Assembly (NCBI GenBank): GCA_963277665.1 | Contig: OY728121.1 | Location: 961,532,097 to 961,596,096 of the forward strand | DNA from: Viscum album | Lineage: Eukaryota; Streptophyta; Magnoliopsida; Santalales; Viscaceae | DNA length: 64,000 bases | Direction: 5' to 3' | Shown here: positions 25,040 through 37,794 of the stretch, in pieces | Position numbering within the stretch: position 1 is the first letter of the stretch | Layout: the number at the start of each line of letters is the position of its first letter | Position numbers and translations under genes: made by a program | Notes under the pieces: generated by a model | What the model saw: only the letters and a program-made list of their open reading frames with translations | What the model was told of the DNA's origin: nothing | Database searches by the model: none

Positions 25040-28000
25040 ACATGAATTAATTTATAATATGATCATTATTATTTCTTAAAAAATATGTTTCAAATGGGAT
25101 AGACTCCACTCAAGATCATCAAATCTAATTAGAAATGTACCAAGATAAGGCATTAACATTATTTTAAGATCCTATAATATCTCTTTCCTAGAACCAAATA
25201 TAAACACAAGAAATATAATCAGTAGTAACCCAAGAGAATATCAATATTAACTTCATGATCATCCCATTAAACTCTTGTATCTATACTTCTTTCTCCAGTC
25301 ACTCAGTATGGTAGATCACCTGGTACAAAGTTGAGGCCTTCGACTTATACACACTTTTTCACTCCTATTGATCTTCAAACCTACATTGATATGGTAACCT
25401 ATATTATAAATTTTTTTAATAGTAACCTGTATAAAATATGTTTTTTTGCATAAAAAAATTATTACTAAATTTCTAGAAGAAATTATATGATTCACAAAAA
25501 AAGTAATGTATTTTTATATTTATCATTATTCTTTTTTGAAGAATTTATTAATTATCCTATTTATAGTTTTTTAGATGTTTTTTGTGATTATTTACCTATC
25601 TTGAATTCAAATTGGTTATAAATCCCATTACATTCAATATACTTAATGAACATAGGCCCCTTTTGGTTGGGATAATGGAAACTTTCATGATTTTATTTTT
25701 TATTCATGTGTTTATTTCTGTATAAATCTTCCAATGCTGGAATATAAAATTATTCTTATACTAGTGTGGTGATAATATAGAGATAAAAAAATGTAGAAAA
25801 TTTTGGAAAATATGAACACCAATAGTAATGTGGAAAACCCCCTAAATGAAGAGGGCTAAAAAGTCATGGTAAAATATAATAATACCACTATTATAAAATC
25901 TAGGTACACTATCTCTATTACAATGTAAATAACCTTATAATTTAGATCCCAAATAATAGATAATACACTAGACAAACACCACACAATATAAATGAAGAGA
26001 TTATCTATTGTTAATTATTTATGAATAGGGGTTATCCTAACTCTATAGGAACCTCCTCCTCTTCTGTGCTCCTCCTCTAATGGATGGTTTTGTGGGGTTT
26101 TTTTTCACCCACCAACCAACCCATTCCATCCCCCTTTGAAACATATGGGGGGTAGAGGTATCTATCCTTGAGAAAAATCATCATGTTGCCTATATATCAC
26201 TCATGTGGAGAATTATTGTGCACCAATAACATCTCCAAACATCATTTTTATCTTTCAAATATGAATTTCAAATCTTTTCAAGGATACTTGAAGATCTTCA
26301 ACATTGAATTGTATTAGAGTAAATCACATTCATTAGTAAATTGTGAGCTATTATTTAGTATAAATTTCCTACTTGTTCAATGTGGAACCCCTATGTCATT
26401 GTTGTTCTATATTTTATTTTTTTAGGGTAATTTAAATTTTTAAGGGATTTGGTTTTGAAATTTGGAATTTCTGGATTTTTTCTTTGTTTCATGGTTAGTA
26501 ATCATGCTTAAGGGGAAACTATGTGTAAAGTATTACATAGGGTATTTTCCAGTTCAATTTGTTAATAAACGGTCAGTATGTATAGTTACCACATGTTTTA
26601 GTTCAAACTATGTGATATTTAGTAAAAAACAAGTATATAAATTTAAGTTATGGGTCTTGGTTCACTACTTGTTCCTAGTTAGGAAAAACCAGTCAATGAA
26701 AACTAGTCTATTTTCCTTTTTTTAAATGAGTTATTCATGGTTAGAACGCAGTAAATCAAATTTTATGGGGTTTCTAGGTAGTCATTTGGTTTGATTTTGT
26801 GAGTGGGGTGACCTGTATGGTTGATGCATGGTCAGGGGGAATTCTGTAGCTAGACCATGTGGATGACCCCTAGTTTATAAGAGTTTGATCCAATGTCTTT
26901 TTCATGTATAATGTGTGGTTTTAAAAAATAGGAATCCAAACCATGTGACCTATACAGATTCTTATGAGCATGAAACTATATGTTTAACACTATTTATTTT
27001 TATGGATTTTATCCTCCATCTGTCCCTCTATATTTTGGATGAATAGAGAGGCACGTATGTGGGAGGTCTACTTCCCTCTTATATTGATTTTTATCACCTA
27101 AACCTCAATTTTTTGAAGGATTATTAAGGTAAATCACATTACCTTTTTATTATCCTCTACCTCTTCACCCTTCTCCCATTTCCCTTCAGTTTTCTATTCT
27201 GCCATGAACCCTAATCCTTATGTTGGTCATGTTAGGATTTTTTTTATAAGGTTGGTAGAGGGTGTTTCTATCCTCATTTTGTTCCTATATCAATGGAGCT
27301 ATATTGCAATTTGTATGCACTTAAAGGAGGAGGTTTATTCCTTGAAATTACTATTTGATACATTGCATGAAATAATTTAATATTTTTAATTTATTTCCTA
27401 TGATATTAAATGTATATTTAGAACTCATTATGGTATTGAAATTGGTTTTCAATGGTTTCCACAGTTTACATGAAAAGCATATCTTTTAGTTTTCAAAATA
27501 TGATGCCTAAATAAAATTTTTGTGAATGAAAAGTGTTTTATAAAAAAAAAAATTGGTTCATTAAATGGAAATTATGGATTTTAAAAGGGTGTGTGTCATT
27601 AGTTGACTTTAAAGATGTTTTTTCAAGATTTTAAATATTTTTTTATCAAAAAGGGGTGTGTTAAGACCATTTGAAAATATTTTTAAGACATTTTTACCTT
27701 AGTGGTTATTTTAAATTGATTCTTGGAAAAAGTTTGATTTACAAATGGATTTCAAATCATATGAACATGATGTAGTTTCAATGGATGTTTTAAAGAGATA
27801 TTTACACAAGGTAAAACGGCTAGGAATCCAAATATTGTGTTTTTAATGGGCCTTCTTAGCACATTATAAATGAATTTATATAACTATTGTGAGAACCTCA
27901 ATTGGTCCGCATTTTTATTATCCTTGACCAAATTGTGTCCCTAAAGGGGGTTGTTTTATATTATATTGTTGTTATGTTTTTATTATGATTAGATGGAATC

Positions 28001-29404
28001 AAATGGGAAGTTTTTTGTGAGAGTGTAAGAGATGAGATTAGGTTTATTTAAAAGTATTTCATTATAATTTATTCTTGTGATAATATTGTGTTCTATTTTT
28101 TACTCATATCTAATTATTGAGGTCATGTGAATCCTATTTATCTATGTATATGGTTTGTATGCTTATTATTATGGCTTAGTGTTAACGATATTGATATTTC
28201 CCTATGAGACTTTCACCCTATTTGGGGTTCTATTTATATAGTGTGTGGATAGAGCAAAGAGAAGATGAGAATGTTGTTTTAGTTTAACATAGGGTACCCA
28301 TGAGTAATCTAATGATCTAGTTAATATACCAATCATGTTAGATCATAAGGAGTTTCCTAGGATTCTTATTTATCATTCAGGATTATTTAGGGTATCTTGT
28401 TCCATGGAATGTTTGTAACCCCAAGATTTGATTTGATCACATGGCACCATCGCTTGGTTGTTACACTTTTATTATGCCTCATTGACATTTTTTTTCCTAT
28501 GGTACTTGTATTTGATTGTGATTATTGTTTTTATTTATTTCAATTTATTTTTAAATGTAATTTTTAAAGTTTGGTTTTTGAACTATAGTTGTTGTTGTTT
28601 TCTAATAAGGATTAACATTATGGTCCTGTAAATGAAAGTGATTAATTATGATACATGTTTCCTTCTTACTAGAATATGTAGAAAGATAATAACTATTTTT
28701 TTATATAAATTATATTCAAACCGTAATTTTTGAACTATTTTTTGAAGGAAATTTCATAAACTCTATGTTGGAATCCTACTAGGCACATTTCTCTCAACCC
28801 ATACATACACATTGGTGTGCATGAATGTAAGAATTCCTAATGTCTTCTTTCACGTTTTGAGTTTGTGGTAATTTATTGTCAATATTTTTCTTGGTTCATT
28901 TATGGATGTGTTAGGTTTGGATAGTGACAATGGGACATGTGGAGGATTTTTTGCATTCTTCAATCTTGTGTTCTTATATCATCCATTTTAACCATATGTT
29001 GTACATTATTTTGGTCTTTATTTTGTATGATTAATGTTTCAATTATTTTTATTAGTTATTATATTATCATTATTATGACCTATTTTGGTTTTTTATTATT
29101 TGTATCTATTTATTTGACATGAGTGGACGTCCAATGTATGGATAGGTCAATCGAGGTTCTTGGTTTGTTCTATTTCTTGTTTATATCATTATATAAGGGT
29201 GAAAACATTCCTAATTGTTCATTATTGATACCCAGTATCTATTTCTCTACCTATCGGGATCAGGAACTCACTTTGGGCCTACTAGTGAGTCTCTTCAAGT
29301 GATATGGCCAAAGGTTCTATGGCTTTGAGGAAGTTGTTGGGCCCAAGCCCAAAAATGGAATTTTCTCATCTCCTTTGGATTTATCCTTAGAACTAGATGA
29401 ATTA
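25040..29404. other. Gene-free stretch, decayed and unassigned
   Basis: I found no domain in either strand over 4.3 kb. GGCCCCTTTTGGTTGGG at 25655-25671 resembles the outer end of many plant DNA transposons, but no matching inverted end was seen. TGTAACCCCAAGAT near 28409 resembles an LTR start without a purine tract before it. Open frames at 26462-26725 and 28937-29122 are Phe/Leu/Ile-rich translations of AT-rich DNA without motifs. Most likely older retroelement debris. Confidence 0.4.
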
Positions 29405-30644
29405 TGTAACATCCAAAGATTTTAGAAAATAAAACTATGTTAGATATGATAAGATACATGCAACCCCAAACCTAAATAAAACATGAAATATTAATATTTA
29501 AATATGATCATTATAACCTGGCCATTAAATTAGCATGCATGAATAGTATTAACTAATTTATTAAATTTATATAATAATTCTATAAAATATATATTTATTG
29601 ATAAATTATTATGAATGAAGCACTCAATATTTAATAAATACATTTTATTCTTCAAAAAATATGTTTTATTCAAAAATGATTTTTTCATTCAGTAAATATT
29701 ATAATTAATTTATAGAGATACAAGAAAATTTATTTGATAAAATTAACTTCATTTTTGAAAAAAAAAACATCTCAAAATTAAATTAGGGTAAATTTGCTTG
29801 TATTTTTTGGCTAAAAATTGAATATTTTTATTAAAGGTAAAGAAGGGGGACCAGACCCTAGTGGCAACTAATAAAATATATATTTGTAAAACTATCATAT
29901 CATTTCAATAAATTAAGTAATTTAAAAGTAAAATTATGTTTTAAATTAGAATAAAAGTAACACAATTTTTCTTTACTGAAATTTAATCCAGTTAATTTCA
30001 TTTTAATAAACTCTATAGAATATTTTATTACATGTTAATTTTTTGTCTTAAAAATGCAATGTTATGACAATTGTTTTAAAGTGCATAAAGCTTATATATA
30101 TTAATTAATTAAAATAAATCCTAATTAGGAATGATTTAAATTAAATTTATATATTTTATATATCTATAAATTTTAATTTTAATTTATATAATGATTATTA
30201 CTATTCATAGAGTTAATATAAAATCATCTTATTCATGAAAAATAAATTTCATGAAAACCTGCATTTTCATCGTGTCTATGGGTTTAATTTTAAAATAAAT
30301 GTCACCACTTCTTCTCATTGAATATAGTAAAATGGATTAAATATCTAGTATCATCGTAATTTATATTATATAATAATTTCAATTTATTTTTTGGACATAA
30401 TGAATATAGAAAATATTAAAAATATTTTAATGTGGTTAAGGTGAAAAAGGGTTTACAATGGGTTAAACTAGAAATATAAGAGTTAAAATAACCTAAAAAC
30501 TAGTCTAAAATACATTTTAGGGAAATATTTAGACTTTATATTATCTAATAATCTATAATGGTCCATTTTTATCCTTTTTTTATGTTAAAAATGTGGGAAT
30601 CAATTTTTCTTTTCAAAAATTGCAAGTGTGTCCTCTCCCCCACT

Positions 30645-30653
30645 TATAAAAGG
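30645..30653 (+). promoter_or_regulatory. Core promoter of LTR H
   Basis: TATAAAAGG in the context CCCCCACTTATAAAAGGCTAC, nearly the same as CTCCACTTATAAAAGGCCC in element F, followed by a C/T-rich leader. The 62-codon open frame covering it is incidental. Confidence 0.6.
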
Positions 30654-30984
30654 CTACTCCCTATCCTCTCCTCTTCACACCATAAAATCATTTTCTTTCA
30701 TGAAAAAACCAAATCCCTTAATTATTTACTTATAAATATCCTATAGGCCTCTTTTTGATCCTAAATAAAATATAGGAAGGCTTTAGGTATAATCCTAAAT
30801 AGGTCCCTCAAAGAAGTGGTATCATTTTCAACTGAGCATTTTCTATTATTTCTTAATCAACCTCCTTAAAATATTCTTCAAACATAATTATATAATAATA
30901 TTAGTATCTACCTTATAGTAAAAAAATTATGTTAATTTAATAACCTACATCCATCTCCTATTACAACAATTGGGAAACAAAACC

Positions 30985-31405
30985 ATAATTTGTGTGTACA
31001 GCGAACTACCGCCTCGTGAACCGATGTAATTCGGTTTCCATCATCGCCTCTCATGAATGTTTATAATGATGGAATTAATATTTATATATGATATTAATGT
31101 ATATTTATTATTATTAAAGGATAAAATATCTTATATTTTATTACATTTCCATTCATTTAAAGAGGATAATGTCATCAATGCGTACATGTGGACTACTGCA
31201 TCCACGAAATAATGTGATTTTTGTTTCAACACCACATCACATGGATGCCATATATTAGAATATTTAAAGAAAAAATAATATATTTATGATATTATATTAA
31301 TTATTTAAATATAAAATAATACTTATATTATTTCCATAATAATCATTGAAAAATAGAAATACTACTCATGCGTACATATGACCTACCGTCTCTATGATTT
31401 TAATG
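30985..31405 (+). repeat. Three ~190-bp modules of LTR H
   Basis: Conserved cores near 30995 (GCGAACTACCGCCTCGTGAA), 31180 (GCGTACATGTGGACTACTGC) and 31370 (GCGTACATATGACCTACCG). They match the three modules of LTR D and of the element F LTRs in order and spacing. Confidence 0.7.
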
Positions 31406-31739
31406 TGGTCAATTTTTCAAAAACATTACTCATGGTTGGTTTAAAAATTATAATTGATTTTATAAAATAATAATTATTTCATGACTATTATTATGGATAT
31501 TATGGAACAATTACCACTTTGACCATGGTCAACATACCAAAGTTTCTTTGAAAATATGGACCGAACATCCTCAAAACACCTCATGTGGACTTAACTGGTT
31601 AGGTATTTAAATATTCCATAAAATTAATTAAAATAAATGATTTAAGTATAATTTTTTAATCCTACAAAATTTTATTGAGAAATAAAACAATTAAAATAAT
31701 CTTATTATACATTAATTAAAGGACATCCATGGAAAGTCT

Positions 31740-32720
31740 AGACTTGAGGTAAGGGTTTCTTGTCTCACTTTTACTTATGTGAGTCATATGTCCTATGAAC
31801 CCCTTATTTATTTTTTGTAGTGTACATACTACACATTGGATATTATATATCATGAATAAATTTATCTTTATGGAATTTAAATTCTCATTTGAAGTTATCT
31901 ATTAAATAGGTGTTAATATTTAAAAGTTACCAAATTGGCAAGGGTTTCTCATCTCACTTTTATTTCTATGATACATATGACATATTTACCACTTATTTGT
32001 ATTTTTTAGTGTAAATACTACCCAAGAATTTATTTTATTATTATTTTAATGAAAATTATTTGGATTTAAGAATCCATATTTGGTTCTCTCTTTCATGAGA
32101 TTTTGATCTACAGATTACCAAAACAGTAAGGGATCACACCTCAATTTTACTTCATTGAGACGTATTTTATTATTATGCACATAATTATTTTATGAGGTGT
32201 ATAAATAAATCGAATTTTATATGTTATATCATGAATCATTCATAATTCATATTATTATATGTTTAAAATGGAATTATTAAATCCAATTTTATTTGAATTT
32301 ATAGTTAACAAGTGGTAAGGAATTTTATAACACAATTTCTTTTCATTATGTTGTATTACTTATCAATTATATTTGATATTATAATATTATTTTTTTATTG
32401 AATTTTTCTTATCTTATGTTTTATTTCCACTTGTTTTATACTGATTTAAATTTGAGACACATATTTTATTAATTTATTAATTTTCACTTCAATGTCATGA
32501 TCATTGTAAGGGTTTCATGTCCCAAATTCATTTCTTTAGGACATATGTTTAAGATATGAACCTATCTTTTTTATGTGGTGTATCTACTTACCCTTTGATA
32601 TTTTATATCATGAATATCTTTATATTCATGGTATTTAATGTTTCATTTGAATTTATTTCTTTCATGGGGGTTATGATTGAAAAGTTACCAACTTAGTAAG
32701 GGTTTATTTCTCAATATCAT
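31740..32720 (+). repeat. Six-unit ~190-bp subrepeat array with GTAAGGG cores
   Basis: Unit starts near 31747, 31927, 32114, 32303, 32500 and 32683. Each has a form of AGTTACCAACTTAGTAAGGG followed by TTTCTCATCTCACTTTTATT and then a TGTAGTGTAYATACT-like stretch. Units differ strongly, so the array is old. The same GTAAGGG core is present once in LTR D and in element F and in four units in E1. Confidence 0.7.
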
Positions 32721-34956
32721 TTTAATCATGATTGTTTCTGTAACATTTGGTTACCTTCTTATAGGTACTTGTGAAACTTTTTTTCTTTTACTTTAGTTGG
32801 TATTTGTTTTGGGTTTCTCGGGTTTAATTTTCAAAATAAAATTGAATCATTAAGGGTTTATTCCTATTTGTTTCATAGTTAATGAAAATCATATGGTTTG
32901 TACCATGAAATAGTACGGCCATGTTGGAGCCACTGGTATGGGCCACACAATTTTTCCAAACCATGCAACCACTACCTCAAAAAATTCAGCATTAAAAGTG
33001 GATTTATTCATTGTTATATAATGGTTAAATTAATTACTCATCTAAACCATGCACCCTAAATATAATCCCATTGAGGGCGCGCAGTTACAGTGCACAATTA
33101 CTACTTACCATGCAGCCTCTCCAACAAACCACATGCACGTATTTTTTATCCCCTAAATTTTTTTAAAGATTCTTAGACCCCCGCTGAAACCCCTATTCAA
33201 CCCCAAATTGACCTAATCATTTTCCTTGGTATTGAAATATCTCAATAAATGGTTTTGGATACTAAAACCCCATCTATTGGAAGATCTAATCATGGTTGAT
33301 CTCGATTTATCTTCTTCAAGTAAGTAGATCTTATCTCATGAAAATTATTATTATATTATCTTCTATTTTACTTATATATTTAAATAAAATCATGTTATTG
33401 ATGGATCTAAACTTTATTTTTCTCAATATTTATTCTAGGTTGTGTTTCTTAATCTCCTTCACCTCCTTCTCCATTAAAAATCTTGTTGTGGGTGTCATAT
33501 CAGACCATGTGTTTAAAGGAAGGTGGTTCCATGAGATTTTTCAATTAAATTGAAACCATTTACTACTTTATATAATTTAAATTAGTTTTTAAATGAGTTA
33601 AAAATCTAGATTTTAAATTATTGATGTTTTTTGAGATTGTCATGGAATTGATGGACAAAATTCGTAGTTTCAATTGAATTGAAATTGTTGGGTGAATTTG
33701 AGAGAATTGTTGGTTTTATTCAAAAATTTATTTGATTAAATATTATGGATATTTATCCTTGAGAAAGTGGATTAAATTTAAAGATTATTTTAAAAGGGTA
33801 TGAAATTGTGGAAACCCGTGATTTGGTTTTGAAATGATAAAGGGCATGTTGAAAATAGGTTTTTGGGCAATTGAATTTTGAAATATGGATTATTTTAAAA
33901 CATATGATATTCCATAATGGGTCCCCTCATGAGGGGTTGATTTTATTTTCCCAAGAATTATTGATTTATTATTGGATCACATGTAATAATGTGTAGTTAT
34001 TAGGTAACTGGTATAATCACTCTAAGACTCTGACTCCATATCACTAGATTTAAAATGACTACAATAACTAAACCAAGTCTGGATAGATTTACCATAGTGG
34101 ATCCCCTAATGGGTGTAGACTACATTCCTATAGTGTCTCCCTTTATGGGGTGTTTATTTGAGTGTTCACAAATTTCTAGTGCCATGTTGATAAATAAAAA
34201 GTGTGAGGATCATATTAAAAGAAACTAACATACTACAGGGCTTGTTCGCACAATGCTTTCCTTTAATTGACTTAATTATGAATTCCACTAATTAGAGAAC
34301 TGTTTTATTCATTCCAAATAATTTATATAAATTTTTTATATGAAATCTTCATTTAATATATATTTGATTTATTTGACCTCAATTTATTTGAAATCACATT
34401 TTTTTGAAAATTTGAAAATGATTTTCCATGCCTTATTCTATTTCTATTTATAACCGAATTGGTTTTTTGATATGGTATTGTTTATGGAATACTTGGTAAG
34501 ACCCTACTGTGTTTTTTATCTCACACCCTACCTTTTCGTTCAGGATTTTGTAAATTATATTATTCTAGGTTTGATAAAAGATAAAGTTCCACTATGAGTT
34601 GGTAGTTGTTCTTGATATTTGGGACCTAGAGTCATATAGGTGACTAATGGAGATGTTATCCACTTTTTTCATGGGATGTCTAATATTTTATCTTGATATA
34701 TGTTGATTACTTTTATTATGTACTATTTTCGGTTTTTTACCTATCTATTTCTGGTAATTTATCCTTTTCTGGTGTTGAGAATACCAACTTGTAACATTAT
34801 CTTATGTTGTTTTGTGGAAAAAATATTTCCTCTTTGATCTTGAATGATGTCATGTGATAGTTTCCAACCCATAAGGATTGATATCACCCTTCATTCCATG
34901 TGAAATCTAACTTGGGTATCAGGGTACCATGGTATTCTGGCTGGTTTTTGATAAAT

Positions 34957-34968
34957 TAGTATCAAAGG
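34957..34968 (+). promoter_or_regulatory. Primer-binding site of element H
   Basis: TAGTATCAAAGG two bases after the LTR end, a two-mismatch form of TGGTATCAGAGG (initiator tRNA-Met). Leader sequence follows to about 35310. Confidence 0.6.
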
Positions 34969-35311
34969 TTGTCAGGTTTTATATCCTTGATGTTGGTATG
35001 TTATTGGGATTTACTGATATATTTGAGATAGCATGTTTGGGACTTAGGAGGTAGTTGTGAGAGAGTTATTGGCCAAATCTCAAAATAATGAGCTTTATGT
35101 CACCATGGATTCTTAAGAAAAGTACCTTAAGGAATGTTTCGATCTAATTCTAGTCTTTTCCCAACCTTTTTTTGAGTTTGTTGAAATCCCAATTTTAAAT
35201 TATGTTTGATGGAATTGATATTCATATAACTTTAATCTATGTATCATTAGTCTATGTAACCTAGTTTATGATTCCATTATTTTTTTGTTGATGTTGTTTA
35301 GAATCATACCT

Positions 35312-35495
35312 ATGAGAAAATGTTTTAATAGGACCTAGGAGGAAGTTGTTGGGGTACTACAATGAGAAAATCCTCTAGTGGATCAAAATCTAGTTGAGAT
35401 AGTAGTGTGTGTTATCCAATATCTAGAATGGGCACCAACACCCATTCCCATTTAAGCTCCTCTTATGGAACCTCAAATGTATGAATCTCAAAATC
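35312..35495 (+). pseudogene. gag N-terminal remnant of element H
   Basis: The frame from 35312 reads MRKCFNRT, stop, EEVVGVLQ, stop, ENPLVDQNLVEIVVCVIQYL and then EWAPTPIPI, stop, APLMEPQMYES. The pattern NP-VD-NLVE-V--VIQ-L with a Pro-rich stretch (AP-PIP-AP--EPQ) is the N-terminal signature of gag in autonomous plant Tekay/Del-like gypsy elements, and differs from the N-terminus of the gag in element F (MAPSGRNGN). Thus H may come from an autonomous lineage sharing LTR structure with the gag-only elements. At least three stops; the rest is cut off by the CACTA insertion or lost. Confidence 0.5.
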
Positions 35496-35884
35496 ATTCT
35501 TATAGAGACCCAAATTTCTTATACATATATATCACATATTAGCATATGCATATTCATTACATTTCAAAAATACACTCCCAAGAACCATAATGGTTCAGTG
35601 TCGTCGTAGACTAGGTACCCCATATTTTTATTTATTGAAAGATATTCAACATCACCCATAAATATATTCCCCTTTTCTGTTCTTTAAAAACATTCCCTAC
35701 ATAAAACCTTTCTTATTAACCAATTAAAGGAAACATAAGAGAGGTTAGGATCATATTCTCAGTAATTTTAATCATAGTAAATATATAAATATAATGTGAG
35801 CATAAGGAACAGGAGCATAACATTTGAAAACCATAGCCTCTATATCAAAAATTAAAATATTGTGTTATGGAATAAATATTTGTA
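35496..35884. other. Gene-free stretch between gag remnant and CACTA element
   Basis: AT-rich; no frame or motif recognised. The last three bases before the CACTA end are GTA. Confidence 0.4.
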
Positions 35885-35899
35885 CACTAGTCAAAAAGT
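35885..35899 (+). repeat. Left terminal inverted repeat of the CACTA element
   Basis: CACTAGTCAAAAAGT; matches the reverse complement of the right end (CACTGGTACAAAAAGT) with one substitution and one 1-base gap plus a mismatch. Confidence 0.8.
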
Positions 35900-35939
35900 C
35901 CTTATTAAAGTTGGTATTTTTTGATTTTTTATGTCTCTT

Positions 35940-36270
35940 TTTAGCCGTCATTATTAATGGCGATGTTATAAATTTTTTCATTAATGTACGTTAAAAAAAC
36001 CGACATTATAATCAATAATGGAAAATATTTTTTATGTTCGTTATTTAATAAATGACCTTAAAAACTTTCATTCTATTTTTTCACATTGATTATTAAATAA
36101 CCGACATCAAATATTATATATTATGTCATTTTTTACATTGATTATTTAAAAATTCATGTTAAAAACCTTAATACAAAGCATTTTTTGCATCGGTTATTAA
36201 ATAACAAATGTAAAATATTATATATAATGTTAGTTATTAAATAACAGATAGAAAATATGTTTTTTTAAAT
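35940..36270. repeat. Left subterminal palindrome array
   Basis: At least five copies of a GTTATTNAATAAC-centred palindrome, e.g. TTGATTATTAAATAACCGAC (36104), TCGGTTATTAAATAAC (36190) and TTAGTTATTAAATAAC (36229), spaced about 40-85 bp. In En/Spm such subterminal repeats bind the element-encoded TNPA protein; a similar role is inferred. Confidence 0.7.
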
Positions 36271-37794
36271 AATTCATGTTACCCTTCCACTCCACTTCTA
36301 ACCAAAGTAGGAAAAATCAGAACCCATAGCATCGTAGTAGAAAAATTAAAGAAGAAGAAACAAGTATAACCTACAGTAAAACTAGTAGGAAAATTATAAA
36401 TCCACAATTCATAGTTACAACATTAAAAAGTTACAATATTGTCTAAAAACAAACCTAAATCCCACCAAAACATCATCCAAATACACATTTACAATTACAA
36501 CATTCAAAATTTCAATATTCACTAAAAAATAAATCCAATCAATCCTATAAAATAATTTGACCACTCCACTTGTAATTATGAGACCTCTTGTGCACTATAA
36601 TTTTTAGGTCCATCAAAATAGATACAAATTAAAAGGAAAACATTTAGCATTTATAATGAATAAAATAAATGAAATATTAACAAATTGTCTATAAGGAAAT
36701 ATAACCTTGTCGAACATCGTAATTGTTCTAGTTGTAATTATTTCATACATAAATCTTAACTCATAATATCTACATTTTATGACACCTTATTTGATATGAA
36801 AATTATGTTTAAATGAGTTTTCAAATTAAAAATATCATTTTTATGTAATACATCCAAAATATACTATTTATAAATGGATATTCAAGTTTACTTTTACATA
36901 TTTGATCTTGGAACTATTTTTCTTTTATTATTTTCAAAATAAATATCATCCCCTATTTGAAAATAATATGAATAAAATAAATTTAAAATTCATTATAATA
37001 TAAAATATTAATAAATTAAAACTTATGATTCAAACATGTTCTTAAAATTTCCTCGCACATCACTATGGATAGAGAATATCTAGTAAAGTGTATTCTCCCT
37101 TGGACAAAAAACACCTAACAACTAATGTTCACCGGTATAAAAGAAAATTAATGTTAGTGGTTATTATGTTAAAAGATAAATAACACTTTTTGATATATAT
37201 ATGTTCCATAACTCTCAGCATAAGGAAACATCCAACACTGCGTAATTACATTCTTTTCAAATCTTTCATCAATATAAATTTTTATTTGTTCCTAAATCAA
37301 TGTGTATGCTTCAGATGAAATCAATTTTGGTTCCATCAATCCATATACAAATAAATTTTCATTCTCCTCATTTATTTTATTAATATACAAAATAAAAAAT
37401 TGACATAAGTATATATTTTCAATAAATTTAACATGGGTAAATATTTATGTTCAGTCTTACGTGGAAAAAACTTGAATCATGTTGATGCTTAAATTATCTC
37501 CAATAAAAATCTCCATGATATAATTTTTCTAAATCCCCACATCTATTGAACGCCCACAAACACGGCCTTCCATTGGAAACTTATAATTAATTGAGAAAAA
37601 AATAATATCTTTTCAATTTGACAAGACTTCTAAAATCTGTATCTAAATCCATATCCATTTGTATTTGTTGTTTCATATGTAGTATTTCATTACCTTTAAA
37701 GTATTCCTTTAAATAAATTGATAAATATATTAACTTTCAAATGTTAAAACAAATTTAATACAAAAATAAAATAAAATATAAAAGATACACATAC
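36271..37794 (-). other. CACTA 3' flanking segment, mostly non-coding
   Basis: No clear domain over 1.5 kb. A short minus-strand phrase FPMEGRVCGRSIDVG (near 37545-37590) looks protein-like and may be a decayed exon; I cannot assign it. Confidence 0.4.

Larger units (their letters stand above)
29405..34954 (+). mobile_element. 5' LTR of element H (decayed, enlarged)
   Basis: Starts TGTAACATCCAAAG; GATACATGCAACCCC lies 45 bases on, as in E1. It contains the core promoter at 30645, three modules at 30.99-31.40 kb, donor-like GAGGTAAGGG at 31747, a six-unit subrepeat array, a segment near 34200-34330 comparable with the AATTATGCATTCC region of the element F LTR, and an acceptor-like TACCTTTTCGTTCAGG (34531-34546). 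It ends GGTTTTTGATAA at 34954, directly before a PBS. Its 5.5 kb exceed E1 and F because of extra subrepeats and about 1 kb of unrelated sequence near 32.8-33.9 kb. The 85-codon open frame at 33296-33553 lies in that segment and is unassigned. Confidence 0.7.

Noticed and set aside
25655..25671. GGCCCCTTTTGGTTGGG as a DNA-transposon terminus
   Set aside because: No matching inverted partner or target duplication was found nearby.
28409..28425. TGTAACCCCAAGATTTG as an LTR start
   Set aside because: No purine tract before it and no matching LTR body or end recognised.
31740..32720. Satellite DNA or CRISPR array
   Set aside because: The ~190-bp units are imperfect, confined to one LTR position and homologous to LTR sequence; no short identical repeats with unique spacers.
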